A DNA stretch of 64,000 bases from Sialis fuliginosa. Lineage: Eukaryota; Arthropoda; Insecta; Megaloptera; Sialidae. The notes under the pieces were generated by a model. It was not told where the DNA came from, searched no databases, and worked only from the letters and a program-made list of their open reading frames with translations. Below, one piece after another: positions 1 to 11,742 of this stretch (position 1 is its first letter; the number at the start of each line of letters is the position of its first letter). Where the stretch lies: the NCBI GenBank assembly GCA_961205875.1, contig OY540815.1, forward strand, positions 14,383,638 to 14,447,637, written 5' to 3'. The position numbers were made by a program, and so were the translations under genes.

Positions 1-1059
1 AAGCTAGCAATAAATTACATTTTAAAAATTAACTCAACAAAAACATAAACAAAACAAATTTTCCAACTGAAATGAGATTCATCTATTAAAATTTCAATGT
101 TCCTGAATTAGCACACAAAAACATACTTTTATACGAAGAATCTGTTTTGAGATGCTCTTAAAGCAAGGTGGCTGCTTTGTATCCATCTAAATAAAACATG
201 TCCTACCTCGACAGGGTACAGAAAGTATTTTCCGTAAATCCTGACACGGTTAATGGATGTATCAGGAATTATGCATTATACATATACTTACACATATATA
301 GCAATTTGCTACTTATTTCGTTAGCATCTGTCAACATAGTTACCTACTACAAAATATTTTTATGTTTTATATTCAACTATGTCCATATTTAAAGTTAGCG
401 GTTTATCAACACATTCAAAAGTCAAAGCAACTAAATCGACAAATCAATTCGAGAAATGTTTTTGTATACATAACGGTTGGTTATAAAATAACTTACTGTT
501 TTTAAAGATTTTAGTAATGGATTTTTGAGTACTATGTTTAGTAAAGAAAACATATTTTAAAATGTTCAATTTCTTATCTATTTTTGTATTATAACAATTC
601 ATTATTATTAATAGGAAAGTTGTCATATGTATCCAGGATCCCTCTTAATACTATACTGGCATGATTGTGCTTCAAAAATATTCAGTGAAAAAATAAATCA
701 TTGACAACGACTCTTTATAAAGACATTTGACTCATTTAAAATGTGTGTTTGTAATTTTTAATCACCACCACAATTTTTATAACTGATTATAAATTAGTCT
801 AAATACGTAAATCGATTAAATTCATTTCCTATTACAAAACAAATTTTGATTAAAAAATATAGCTCGTATGAGGATAACTTGTATTCCACTCAACCAAACT
901 TTATCTAAAAAAAAAAAAAAACATTAGCTGAAATAATTTGTATTAGTCCACACCAATGCAGTAGAAAAATATAACTTCCATGTTTTATTATAAGCTCTGA
1001 AAATTCCCGCAAGTGCTGTCTTAGAAACACTAAGAGAATTATATAAATAATTGATCCTG
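1..1059. other. AT-rich stretch, no gene seen
   Basis: I see no coding, RNA or repeat structure beyond an A-run near 908-921. The open frames at 198-392 (+) and 444-626 (-) have the Tyr/Ile/Asn/Lys-rich composition of translated AT-rich noise and resemble no family I know. Confidence 0.6.
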
Positions 1060-1225
1060 TTCAGTTTCCGTGGCCGGAGAGAGATGGTTTGGACTATTGC
1101 GCGAAAAGGTGGCGTAAGCGTGGCAGGGGGGGATGTGAGGGGAGTAAAATAAACATTCGGGCCAGGTTGAATTATTGATACGACTACTCGTAGTCGCGTA
1201 TATCATAGCGCCTCGCTCCGAGTGG
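1060..1225. promoter_or_regulatory. GC-rich island, candidate regulatory element
   Basis: An abrupt rise in GC inside very AT-rich DNA. It holds GAGAGAGATGG, a seven-G run, the word GGTGGCG, and a hairpin CGACTAC-TC-GTAGTCG at 1181-1196. There is no long open frame across it. A conserved enhancer, insulator or boundary element is an inference from composition and motifs; a decayed mobile element is the main alternative. Confidence 0.3.
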
Positions 1226-1732
1226 AGAAAACGTCATTAAAATGAGCACTATTTTTACTTTTGCACAAGAAAAAGGGCGATATCGTGACCTAATACAGTA
1301 CCGTATCTACTAGATATCTTCTATAGATGAATTATATTAACAATGTGTATATATAATAATGATTGTTATTGTATTTAATAAATATCTTATTTGCCTTTGA
1401 CATTTTTATTTATTTTGATAAAAAAGATAATACATTTATCTTCCCATATTTTTTATAGAATTAATTATATTGGTTATTAAATGGCACGTATCTAAAAAAT
1501 TATCTTTAAATAGATAAATTTAACGTATGTATATTAAATTTATAAATAAACTACAGTCCTAAAATAATAAATCAAGTAATACTAAAGCATTATTCCCATT
1601 TTTGTATAATTTTTTGTTATTAATTTTATCCATAGATCTTCGTCAACTATATATATATATATACTTATTATGTATAATTATACTGACATTTTCATATTTT
1701 TTAATTTTAAATATCGCATATACAGGGTGAAA

Positions 1733-1832
1733 AACAAAAAAATATTGAATACGAATTTTTTTGTTTTTCGATGCTGCGTATGTAGGTACCATTCAAAATA
1801 TTCGACCGTCCCAGAATATATTTGACACCCTG
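1733..1832. mobile_element. 100-bp miniature TIR element, CAGGGTG family
   Basis: The ends are CAGGGTG and its complement CACCCTG, flanked on both sides by TATA (1729-1732 and 1833-1836), which fits a 4-bp target duplication. A second element with near-identical ends (CAGGATG/CATCCTG) and the same TATA flanks lies at 15445-16092, so the boundary pattern is seen twice independently. Too short to code for anything; non-autonomous. I do not assign a superfamily. Confidence 0.65.
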
Positions 1833-2097
1833 TATATTATTTCTTATCGATAATATACACATATATAATTCACCCAAAATCCCACTAAAATATTCAGTCT
1901 ATTACAGTCCTGTTATTAGACAGAACTGTAAAAAGCCAAGAAAGTTTACTAATAAAATATTTCAATTCAAGTTAACGGTGGAAGGTGGCGTCTTCTCGCA
2001 CAAGCGTTAGATTCAAACGAGAGAAGAAATTTTGAATTATTTAAAAGTTGAATTTACGTTTGCCTAGTTGCGAGCTGCAAATAAATAACAGAGGTGT

Positions 2098-2153
2098 TAC
2101 GATCGATCGTAATGATTAATACAAATAACGAAACTGAAAATATTTCAGTTTTG
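2098..2153. repeat. Two adjacent short palindromes
   Basis: TTACGATCGATCGTAA (2098-2113) is a perfect 16-bp palindrome. About 20 bp on, AAACTGAAA-ATA-TTTCAGTTT is a 9-bp stem with a 3-nt centre. Function unknown; could be a dimeric protein site or chance. Confidence 0.45.
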
Positions 2154-2580
2154 AAACGATTCAACAACTATAGAGCTTTGGCTCAAAGAAATATGTGTGA
2201 TTTGTACAATTCTAATAATTTCATTTATTAGTATTCTTTACAGGTATATTATTTTAATCAGTTTATTTTTTAATCAAATGTAAAACTGAATTGTATAAAA
2301 AAGTTAGAATGTTTATAACATTGCTTTTTATTTATTTTTTAAATAAACTGTCTATTTAACATATTATTAATAATAATCAATGTAGATGACAAAAGCAAAT
2401 GTCTGCTCTAAAATAATAAATTATTTTTAGATAAAACCAGTACATTTTTTATCATAGTATACATTAGCAGGGTGTGTCGTAGTCAAACTGGACGTTATCT
2501 ACACTAGTATGTATATATTATTATTCGTAGAATAATCCTTATTTAGCTAAATTAGTATATTAGTACATAGTATAGTAAAG

Positions 2581-3130
2581 TCGGTATATATAAAAAACAG
2601 GAGGTTAATATGGACACCTCTATTTTCACTTCTATTTTAAATTTTATAAACACAAAATTAATATGTATTTAAGCTTACACCTCTGACTAACTACGTAAGT
2701 TGACATGCCAGTGTTTGGAATACTGATATGTCATTGAGAGCAATTTAATAAAATTTTCCATTTTTGATTATTTATGTTTTAAATTTTTATTGTATTAAAA
2801 TATTTATATTGCTGTTTAAAAATACAGGTATAGGGTTTGACCGTATGGATAGTGCTTTTAATCCACGTAATAACTATGAAGTGTAATACATAATTAAACA
2901 GAATTGTGGTGAGCCAAATAGTGTGGAAAGTATATTAAACATCGAGTACTTTATAATCTATCCACTACCACAAAAATCATCACTAAATGGGGGTGTCTAT
3001 TACGGAAGTTTTCTCCGCATACTCTATGCCACGCCACTGCTATTTTTTACAGTGGCAACAAATAAGTTTGAAATAAAAACAACTAAATACATTAAAAAAA
3101 CAAATGTTTTAACTACCTAATGTAAATAAT
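2581..3130. other. AT-rich stretch with a possible decayed hAT end
   Basis: Read on the minus strand from about 3045, the sequence starts with CAGTGGCGTGGCATAG, the style of end common in insect hAT elements. No matching second end was found to the left, so this is at most a fragment. The open frame at 2923-3120 runs through it and is not a gene I recognise. Confidence 0.25.
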
Positions 3131-3132
3131 CG

Positions 3133-3163
3133 TGTATTATGGACTACTCTGGTCCATAATACA
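3133..3163. repeat. Perfect 12-bp stem hairpin
   Basis: TGTATTATGGAC, a 7-nt loop (TACTCTG), then GTCCATAATACA. The stem has no mismatch. It is too short for a microRNA precursor and is not clearly inside a larger fold-back, so its role is unknown. Confidence 0.6.
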
Positions 3164-3539
3164 TGCACTTTTTTGAAGAGACTGATTTTGTTTTAGTTTT
3201 TTTTATTTTATTTTGTTTTCATTTAAGAATTCTATTTTTGCCTGGTCGATCTTGTTGAAAGATTAAATTCTCTGTCCAATGAAATGATGTGCCAGAGTTT
3301 CATTACCTAAAACAAGAATGGTGTTCCATATATATAGCGACTTTGCTGTATGTAGTAATTCAAAAATAATCCCAAGCATATTGGACATCCTTTCTATACG
3401 TACGAATAAACCACGTACACACGTAAAGAAATAACTTCCACTTTTACATAACCAATTCGTTTCTATCCACACCTTCCTACTTACATGCATGCATACAACC
3501 GTATCATCATCAAATGTAAATACAGATACCCAAAAATAC

Positions 3540-3690
3540 ATTTTTTCAATGGCGGCGGCCAGACCACTACTATCGCTGGAGTGACGTAACGCAAACACGG
3601 CCTTGGCGCTAAAGATTGGACCCGGGGTGGGTGGGGGGAGGAGGCACGCGGCAAACTCGACACACGTGTAATGCGCGCAAATATCTACAA
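3540..3690. promoter_or_regulatory. GC-rich island with CRE-like and E-box words
   Basis: Contains AATGGCGGC (a Pho/YY1-type core on the complement), TGACGTAA (CRE-like), a G-rich tract with GGGTGGGTGGGGGGAGG, and ACACGTGT with a CACGTG E-box. A minus-strand open frame (3263-3598, 111 codons) enters the island; its composition is less AT-biased than most others here but I recognise no family. Regulatory element is the preferred reading, by inference. Confidence 0.3.
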
Positions 3691-4059
3691 TTCAACCCAC
3701 CCGACAGCGTAAAACCATTGTCCAATTCAACACAATATTTTGACAAACATAGAAAATATATAGATACAAAAATAATTCCCAGTAGGATATAAAACAGAAA
3801 TAAGTTTTCGGAGGCATGTACAAATTTGTTAATTCAAAGCTAGAAAAATGATCGTAAAAATACACGAAATAGTGTCACATGTGTGTTATAATTCTGCAAA
3901 TACTTGCTTTTAAAAATCATTTCTTTGCATTCAATAAAAATCCAAATAATTCTGATTTTTTAGAGTTTCCAAATGCGAATAGGGGATAAAAAACTGAAAA
4001 ACTCATTCCATCATTTTTAATACAAAAAAAAATACCTTTATCTACTGATTGAGCCCTAT
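3691..4059. other. AT-rich stretch, nothing recognised
   Basis: No gene, RNA or inverted-repeat structure seen between the GC island and the dispersed repeat that follows. Confidence 0.5.
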
Positions 4060-4450
4060 ACGCTGATACTTAGACAAGGAAAGATAAAGGACAAATAACA
4101 CATTACCTAGCGTCGTTATCATATCGTTCCACGAGTCATTGGCGTATCATTCAGATTTTAAAAAAATCAATTGTTTTGAATTATTAAATTAATTAATTAT
4201 ATAAAGTATTTCAGTAATAATCGATTAACAGAGAAACGTTTATTTGCATATTATAAATTTTCAACTGACGCTTCTGGGATAACATGCATGGAAATGACGA
4301 ATGTGACATTTAATAAAAGATATCCACCATAAAATTTTGGTAACAGTTTTATATACGAAGTAGCATTGGTTGTTATGTATCCATAGTCTTTCCCTAATCT
4401 AAGCGCTGATGTATCACACACATATGTTGAAAAATGACATTCTTTTAACA
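4060..4450 (+). repeat. Dispersed repeat X, copy 1
   Basis: This stretch is repeated in the opposite orientation at about 37850-38345. Shared blocks in the same order include TTAGACAAGGAAAGATA, TTGGCGTATCATTC, GCATATTATAAATTTTC, TTTTGGTAACAGTTTT and TTGGTTGTTATGTATCCATA. Divergence is high, so the copies are old. Copy 2 shows that the GCATATTA...TTTCAA block can form a terminal inverted repeat, which suggests a miniature DNA element; copy 1 has only one such end. The minus-strand open frame 4251-4451 falls inside and is not a gene. Confidence 0.7.
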
Positions 4451-4929
4451 CAGCTTATACAATAGAGTTCCTGGTTTACCTATGAAACTCTAAAAATAAA
4501 TATAATATGAATTATTTCAGTCTTTTGAAGTGAAAACGATAACTGTGCCAATACATAAAATTTTGGCTTATTATAAAAGTCCTGTATAATTATACTTGAT
4601 TTTTATTTATAAGAACACGTATGTGTAAAAATACAATTTTTGAAATGTTAGTTACAAATCACAACTAAGAATCCTAACGCGCCATTTATTTGCTAAATCC
4701 CTCAAGTATTAGCATGATATAACATATAGCCTAAATTAATTCTGTGATCTTAGGTAGGGTAAGATGAAAGCCGCATCAAAATCACTAGAGTAGTTAATTT
4801 TTGTAACATTCGTTTTTCTTTCACTTCATATCTATTATTAATGTTATCAAATAATTTAATTCTATTTTAATTGAAGTCGATTTTTACAAACCGCACAACG
4901 TTTTGTACAATCTCATGTAGACAATGGCT

Positions 4930-5045
4930 TTACGCTACCCGGCTTCACCCCCCGCCCCCCACCGAGTCACATCAGGGACCCCGCGACTCCTCGTTATCGC
5001 CCGTCCGCCCCGAACATCGCCGAAAACGATGTGCTCGCTTGCTTT
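4930..5045. promoter_or_regulatory. GC-rich island
   Basis: C-rich and CpG-rich segment inside AT-rich DNA. Two overlapping plus-strand frames (4871-5065, 4924-5178) become proline/arginine-rich only because of the base composition. No family recognised. Candidate conserved non-coding element or decayed repeat. Confidence 0.22.
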
Positions 5046-6892
5046 TGTGTATATGCAAATCTTAAGAGGTGTCCTGATTAAAGAAACTACTACAAAAGGT
5101 AATGTGCTTGTAATATCGTGCCAGTTGGTTTTATTTTATGATGTAATGTATCACTTGCACTGTTTGTTCGTTAGATAAAAATAGAATTAAGCCTTAAACG
5201 AGATACGTTAATGCATTTTATATAAATGGAAAACACCTAGCTACTATATATTCATATAGATAATTATTTGTTCAGGAATAAATTAGAGCATTTATTTTGG
5301 TTTGTTATTCTAGAACTATTAGAAAAAGAGAAACTGTAGTCCTTTAATCACAGAAAACTGAAAAATACTCACAATCTATAAAAAACAATGTTACACATCA
5401 TGTGTTTCCAATTTACAAGAAATCCTCATCAGGAGTCTAGTAATAACAAAGTCTGCAGTATCGTTAGATTGATGGTGGGTTGCATAGAGCGGATGTAAAA
5501 ATAATTACGATTTTATTTATAATTATAAACGTTTAACATGGCTTGAAAACGATCGTTTAATTAACGCATTTTTTTAATTTTTGTGAATTAAAACAAAAAA
5601 ACAATTTAACATAACCTGAAAACAAATGATTCATAGACAAACACATTACATCTAGTATTTGGTATATTTACTCAATGGTATAAAAAGATAGATGAAATAT
5701 TTAAAAAGCAAATATAGTATACAAATTTTATAACGCAAGATAAAAATACAAATGTATCTCGCATATAGATCAGACCTGTATGTTCTGTTATAACGTTTAT
5801 TTTTATTGCCTGCGGATATCCTTGAAGTCTGTCCAAAAAGCGTGAAAATATCATGAGTTAAAGAGCAGTAGGTATCTCTCATGCATAAATGTATAATTAG
5901 ATATGTTTTATCAAACATTTATCTTACGTTCATTTCTCTACTATCATTTATTTTAATCCTCCCTGTAAATATGTGCACAGTTAATTTATTTTTCAACAAA
6001 CAAACTTTTATTTTAGTCTAATTGTTCGATAGGAAAACTATTTAATCAATTTGTATGCAATTTATTTGGTCTAGACCTAAACCATACAAAAAGTTTTCGA
6101 CATGTTATCGATTTTGTTATATTGTCTATGAAGTTATCATGTATAAAAAGTAAAAATTAAATTACTGAAATCCATAGACAGCATAACAACACAACTATCA
6201 ATCGCACTGGAAATATCTGAAACACCTATTATTGGCTTAATTCTTCATAATACAGAATATAATTTTCAAGAGCTTTATTGTAAAGTGTTCTTAAAAATAA
6301 ATAAACAAATTTTTTTGCTCAACCAAAAGTACAGCGGTAAAATAAGACCTTGTTACAATTTTAAACAATCCTAATAGTTATTAACAAAATAAGAAAAACT
6401 GCAATAAAAAGAAATGCATATTTAATAACTACAGATTGATAATTCTTATTAATATGATTTGTGCTCTGGAAATCAGTGAATATTAGAATTTTAAAAATCT
6501 AAATTAGTTTTGTAAGTTTTTTTAACGACTGTGTTCTCATGTTACCTGTAATTAGATTTACATTCATTTTACACAGATAGATGAACAAAAATTACTATAA
6601 ATGTTAATATTAACAGAAAATATAGCATAGGTACAAATAAAATTTACAAAATCGAAAAGCATGCTATCATAAATATTCATTCAACCAATGATAATACCTG
6701 ATCTATTTGAAATGCATTTCATAACGGGATTTATGTAACACAACAGCTGCAGTATATAACAGGATTTAAATATATCAAAAATTAATTTAACACGGATACG
6801 GAAATCTCATCCTATAATACATATGACGTATTTATTATCTGATATTTTCATTAATGTATCTAACAGTATTCTTTATAAAGGAAAACAAATTT
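5046..6892. other. AT-rich stretch, nothing recognised
   Basis: About 1.8 kb with no gene, RNA or clear repeat. The two overlapping minus frames at 5652-5918 are low-complexity translations of AT-rich DNA. Confidence 0.55.
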
Positions 6893-7217
6893 AAATGTTT
6901 TTTTATACAAGCTTTTATTAAAAATGCACTTAAACGTAAAACAATACATTTTTAGCTATCACAAAATTTTCAGGTTTGAATGACAAAACTTACTAAAAGC
7001 GTGGGACGCTATAAAGGTAAATATCATTTAAAATAATAAATTCAAGAAATGTACAAATTTTCTATTCTTATATCTTATATCAATTCATACTTCACTTCTT
7101 ATTTTACACAAAATTTGTCTTTATAGCACCCCACGCTTTTATTGATTTTTGTCATAGAAACCTTAAAATTTTGTGATAGCTGAAAATTTATTACTTAGCT
7201 TGATTAAAAAAACATTT
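6893..7217. mobile_element. 325-bp fold-back (MITE-like) element
   Basis: Two arms are inverted copies: AAATGTTTTTTTA...AGCTATCACAAAATTTT...GACAAAA...AAAAGCGTGGG.GCTATAAAG on the left, and the complement on the right ending AAAAAAACATTT. The inner arm (about 6953-7018 against 7120-7182) is the best conserved part. No coding capacity. A non-autonomous DNA transposon is the natural reading; I could not fix the target duplication. Confidence 0.75.
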
Positions 7218-7946
7218 TTGATTAATTTTTATTTTCAAACATTTTTTAACATATTTTTAAACATGGCCGCAGTCGGCTGTCAAAATTCTATCATAGCTAT
7301 CGAATGACCCTTTATTATATTGTCTTATTATTATACACGTGTGTAAATTTTCAAATGGTTGAAAAGTGAGTTGTAAGATTTGTTTACAACGTTACAGGTC
7401 AAGCTAATAAAGTATAACAAACAGTTTATAAAGAATTTTCTTGCAAGCGAAAGCAAACTTTTGTGTATTTTTCACAGCAATTAACATCTATCCTGTGATT
7501 TTAAACATAAACCAAATTCATAGACAATGATCGATACGCCGAAAAATATGTTTCGTTGATTTTGCATTCGAATAAATTCTTTAAAATACCGGGAATTGGA
7601 GATATAATAATAAAAATGTTTAATGCAGCAAAAATTTAACTAGAAAAATATATCTTTTTTAACTAATCTACTACAGAAACATACGGAAAATATTATAAAT
7701 CACTAAAATTGTATAAAACTAAAATTTGCTAATATACAAGATAAAAACCAAAACGAATCAACATATTATAATAACTACAGCATCTTTCTGATTTATTACA
7801 GTGAGAAAAAACCTTTGAAAGTCGTCATTTAAGTCACACATTTATTGTAGATAATAGATTTACCCGACATCCACACACGTATTCAAAGATTATATATACC
7901 AGTTTTAATTTTAAAAAGATACAGCTACCTACAATAGAATCAGGAT

Positions 7947-7970
7947 GTGTATGTATGTATGTATGTATCT
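7947..7970 (+). repeat. (GTAT)n microsatellite
   Basis: About five GTAT units in a row. Short GTAT runs recur elsewhere, for example near 29524-29540. Confidence 0.85.
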
Positions 7971-8117
7971 AGCATCTCATGGAACCGGTATTCCACCGAG
8001 ACTAGATCACGATATTCTTTGTGCATAATGTCTTCGTATAGCCAGGCAGTTTTTAATAAATCACTGATCAGACAAATTCATTTTTTCACGTCTGGAAGTT
8101 ATATTTAGCTATGATTT

Positions 8118-8137
8118 CGTTCTGTAGATACAGAACG
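8118..8137. repeat. 9-bp stem hairpin
   Basis: CGTTCTGTA-GA-TACAGAACG, with perfect arms and a 2-nt centre. Function unknown. Confidence 0.55.
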
Positions 8138-8422
8138 TTGACCTATAAGAGTTGTTGCAGTTTTTTATGTTCATATTTTAGTTTTTAATCTAATGGAAAT
8201 AATCTATATGTTTATGTTATCGATATGATAGAATTTATTTCTGACATTATGTTAATAGCTGTGGTTTTTGTTTTTAAACTAAAAATGTTAATGATCATAT
8301 TAAAAAAAGTTTTTTTAATATATGTGAATCAAAATATAAACAAACATAAATGATTCATATTACAAAATTTCACAAATCTAAAAAATTGTAAAAATATAAC
8401 TCCATGAGTCACCGCGATATTT

Positions 8423-8447
8423 ATTATTTATTTATTTATTTATTTAT
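8423..8447 (+). repeat. (TTTA)n microsatellite
   Basis: Six or so TTTA units. It lies in an AT-rich stretch (8138-8587) in which nothing else is recognised. Confidence 0.85.
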
Positions 8448-8587
8448 GTTTGTAGCAATTTCATTTCCATATAGCTACAGTTTTTACTAATTGTAAAAAT
8501 ATCTTGTGTCATTACTGTCAATAAAATATATTTTTTGGTTATTTGTTAATTGTTATTTACAAGAACTAAAAACAAATCTTTGTATAT

Positions 8588-8858
8588 GTAAAAACTAAAA
8601 AATATAAAAAAACTTTTTTTTGAAATAATTTGCCTTTTAAAACCGACTAAAAAGCAGAAAATAAAATTCGGTTTCGTACTAAAATATTGCATTTCAAAAA
8701 ATGTTGATTTTGTTCATACTAGAAGAGACACTTTTTTAAACTCTTCTAGTAAGAACAAAATCAGCTTTTTTTAAAATGCAATACTTCTTTATGGTCGGTT
8801 TTAAAAGGCAAATTATTAAAAAAAAAAGTATTTTATACATATATTTTTTAGTTACCTA
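8588..8858. mobile_element. 270-bp fold-back (MITE-like) element
   Basis: The left arm (ACTAAAAAATATA..., AATTTGCCTTTTAAAACCGAC, TATTGCATTT, GATTTTGTTC, CTAGAAGAG) is matched in reverse complement by the right arm ending TATATTTTTTAGT. The core arms are about 110 bp each and meet at a short spacer near 8727-8738. Long arms and a small loop are typical of fold-back miniature elements. No open frame. Confidence 0.8.
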
Positions 8859-9954
8859 AATGAATTAAAATTTTGAATAAAAATTAAGAAATATTCTTAT
8901 TATTATGGCTTTTATATGAAAATACACAGATATGGATGACTGGGGGACAATCACTCAGAAATATAATCCTGGATTCAAAAGATAGGTACTAATATCCTTA
9001 TTTATAAATACTTCAGTCTAAAATTTGACTTTCATAAAGAAAATTTCTTGTATTTTTTTTTTAATATCCTATAAAAAAATTACTTAGGTACTGCTCTTAG
9101 AAAATCTGCAAAAATGCAAAAAAAAAGTTTATAGAAACGACTAAATTTGAAATCTACTTCAAACTACCAATAAAATATATCTCCTCCCTACAAAATAATA
9201 AATAAAACACACACACACATACATGTAAACACCAAAATTGCATACATTTGGTCTTCCGCAATAAATAAAACTTGAAGCAGTGGCGCAGTGAATTTAAAAA
9301 AAAACGACATAAGGTAAATTGCATTAAAATATATCATATCGATTTTTTATGTTTCCCAATCAAAAACAACGAGAACTGAAACATAATATATAAACTGTAA
9401 ACTCCCTAAATATTTTAGGATTTGAATTTAAGCGTAGATTTACAAATAAATAACCTAATCAATTTTTGTGAATGTTTGTTTCGAGTCAATTTGAAAATTA
9501 TTGTACCAATTTTGGTAGAACTTTCGCAGTTAGTGAACCTAAAATGAATTTAAGTTAGATATCATCACATTACTTCATCAAGAAACTGATCAGTGATCAG
9601 TAATATAGGCGGATGGTACAGTGTTATGCGCATTCTCCAATTTTAAAATATACGCGAACAAAGCCACTGGAAAAATTTAGTTATTAATATATGTATACCG
9701 CTATTAGACGAAATTATTGTACTTACCAATGAAAATAATTCAATAACATTTTAATACAGGTATTTAGTCTTCATGTTTTGTTGATCAAGAAAATTTAGAA
9801 AATCACACGTTTGTTTCCCACATAAAGACTGCCACTGGTTTCAAGTATAAAAAGAAAGAGAAAAAACGATCTCTACATATATCATTGATAGATGTACGCA
9901 TCCATACCAAAAATACAAAATCAAATCAAAGATATTGTGTCGTATAACGTTTTT
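8859..9954. other. AT-rich stretch with scattered hAT-like words
   Basis: Holds CAGTGGCGCAGTG at 9278, in the style of an insect hAT end, and CCACTGG at about 9665 and 9833 in the complementary sense, but I could not pair them with a matching 8-bp duplication. ACTGATCAGTGATCAGT (9585-9601) is a perfect 17-nt palindrome. No gene seen. Confidence 0.4.
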
Positions 9955-10080
9955 ATAAAACGGCCACCACCTGCATGGAAACATCTGCAGAGGCAACAAA
10001 GTGGCGGTGTTTGCAGAAAACACGAACGAGGAACAACAAACTGCGAGAGAGACCGAACATAACGAGACGTGATTTACAAA
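9955..10080. promoter_or_regulatory. Moderately GC-rich island
   Basis: Contains GTGGCGGTG, CTGCGAGAGAGACCG (GAGAG core) and AACGAGACGTGA. No recognised exon. Candidate regulatory element by inference only. Confidence 0.2.
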
Positions 10081-11387
10081 TCAACAATACAGGTATTGTT
10101 TAGAATCCGAACGTACTATCAATTGACCATCCCACTAATTTCTTGTAATAGTTAATGTGTTATCGAATTATAATATATTTTTCTTTGAAATAAAAAAATA
10201 AATAATTATTTTCGTATAAATACATTCATAAAACACGTTGAAGATAAATAAAAAAGATATTATTGTTTTTAATAGGTAAATAATATCTCATTTCTGCTTT
10301 TATTACTTTTACAACTGTTCCAATAATAAAATCACAGAGGAAATTAATTAAGAATCAGATTTACAACTAATTAAATTTATAACCCATTTTTATTTACACT
10401 GAAACACCGTGTTTGAAAAAAAAAACGGAAATATTAATAAAGAAATACATTTTTATATTACGTTAGATTTAATTAATTCTCCTGTTAGTGATATTTTGAT
10501 TTATTTGAAACAATATAACAAATTATATATAAAAAAATCAATATCCTTTATTTGCTACACAATATGTAGGTAAGTATATTTGAAAATAAAATCTTTTGTT
10601 TCTACTTTTTTCAATTTGAAATTTTTTGTTGACTTTAAAAGATCTAAAGAAAAAAAAGCTATCTAAATATAATATAGTTTTTCAAATTGCATACGTTAGA
10701 AAATTTTATATAAAGGCCTAAGGCGTAAATAATAAAACGTAGTGTATACTATTTTAATTGTAAAGTTTGATATTTTTTATTTGAATGTACTGTCATACAG
10801 TTATAATAGCTGTTCTTAAATGTAATACGTGATAGATTGCAATACCTATTCGTACAAAAAAAACTACCAACATTATCTGCACTTTCAAATAATAATTACA
10901 AGACAAAAAAGGTAATCATGTATAGAATTCACTTATAAAATATAAAATTATTTCCATTCGCCTACCCAGACAGACTGCACAGCATTCATAAATAATGCCA
11001 ACAAATCGTGACCTTTCAAAACGACGAAAAAAAACTACAAACTTGCATCAATACAAATAGTGTCGGCCAATGGTCTTTGACTTTAGAAATCAACTAAACT
11101 ATGGAGGTTTCTTTTCTTTACAACACTAGCAATGGCGGTTATTGTGTAAGGACGAATGAGCTACTACAGAAAATATAAACAATAATAAATAACATGGGTC
11201 AATATGACATTTATTGTTTGTTTTATACATCGATTTCTTAAAGAAAAAATAATCTTATACAAATCTACATAAGTGTGAATTACAAAAAAATCTAGAATTT
11301 GTTTAAAATCCTAACAAATAGAATTCAAAGTTTAAAAACAAATTTTTATACAAGTAAAAAAATGTTCGCATTAATCTATTGTATATA
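10081..11387. other. AT-rich stretch with a weak GC island
   Basis: Nothing recognised apart from a modest GC rise at 10970-11150 holding CAATGGCGGTTATTG, with a GCCAT core on the complement. Confidence 0.45.
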
Positions 11388-11742
11388 CTACATGGGCTGA
11401 AAAGTCTTTAGCCTGATATACAAATGGCGACATAAATAAAAACAGTTCAAAAAACGTGTTAAAACTACATACACCAAAAAAGGGATTAAATATGACTACA
11501 TGAAAACGACACACTTAGGTGTGTCAAAATAACACACTTGCTATTTGCAGTGTATTGCGTTAAAAATTTTACTCTAATGAAGAGGTCCAGTTGGAAACAA
11601 ACGCCTATTTTGAGGGACTTGACGCGAACCACTATAAGACCGGTATCGAAATGTTAGAGGACCGTTGGAACAAGTGCATTAATCTAGATGGAGAATAAAA
11701 AGTTTTTTCGTTGTTAGGTAAAATACTTTTCAACCCATGTAG
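11388..11742 (+). mobile_element. Internally deleted mariner element
   Basis: The two ends are inverted copies of CTACATGGG(C/T)TGAAAAGT, flanked by TA on both sides (11386-11387 and 11743-11744), the target duplication of the Tc1/mariner group. The transposase C-terminus remains just inside the right end, so the reading direction is plus. An intact mariner is about 1.3 kb; this copy is 355 bp and has lost nearly all the transposase, making it a non-autonomous deletion derivative. The similarity of both ends suggests it could once have been mobilised in trans. Confidence 0.92.
11564..11698 (+). pseudogene. mariner transposase, C-terminal remnant
   Basis: Codons from 11579 read in one frame to a TAA at 11696-11698 and include AYFEGLDANHYKTGIEML followed by an RW.KCI.LDG block. 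This matches the C-terminus of mariner transposases (an AYF....YY..GI..LE.RW.KCI.L.G pattern, known from the family). The catalytic D,D34D region and the DNA-binding N-terminus are absent, and an in-frame stop lies at 11561-11563, so no functional protein can be made. There is no start codon that makes sense. Confidence 0.9.

Noticed and set aside
3263-3598. 111-codon minus frame with fairly even amino-acid use
   Set aside because: Composition alone; it runs into a GC island and resembles no known protein.
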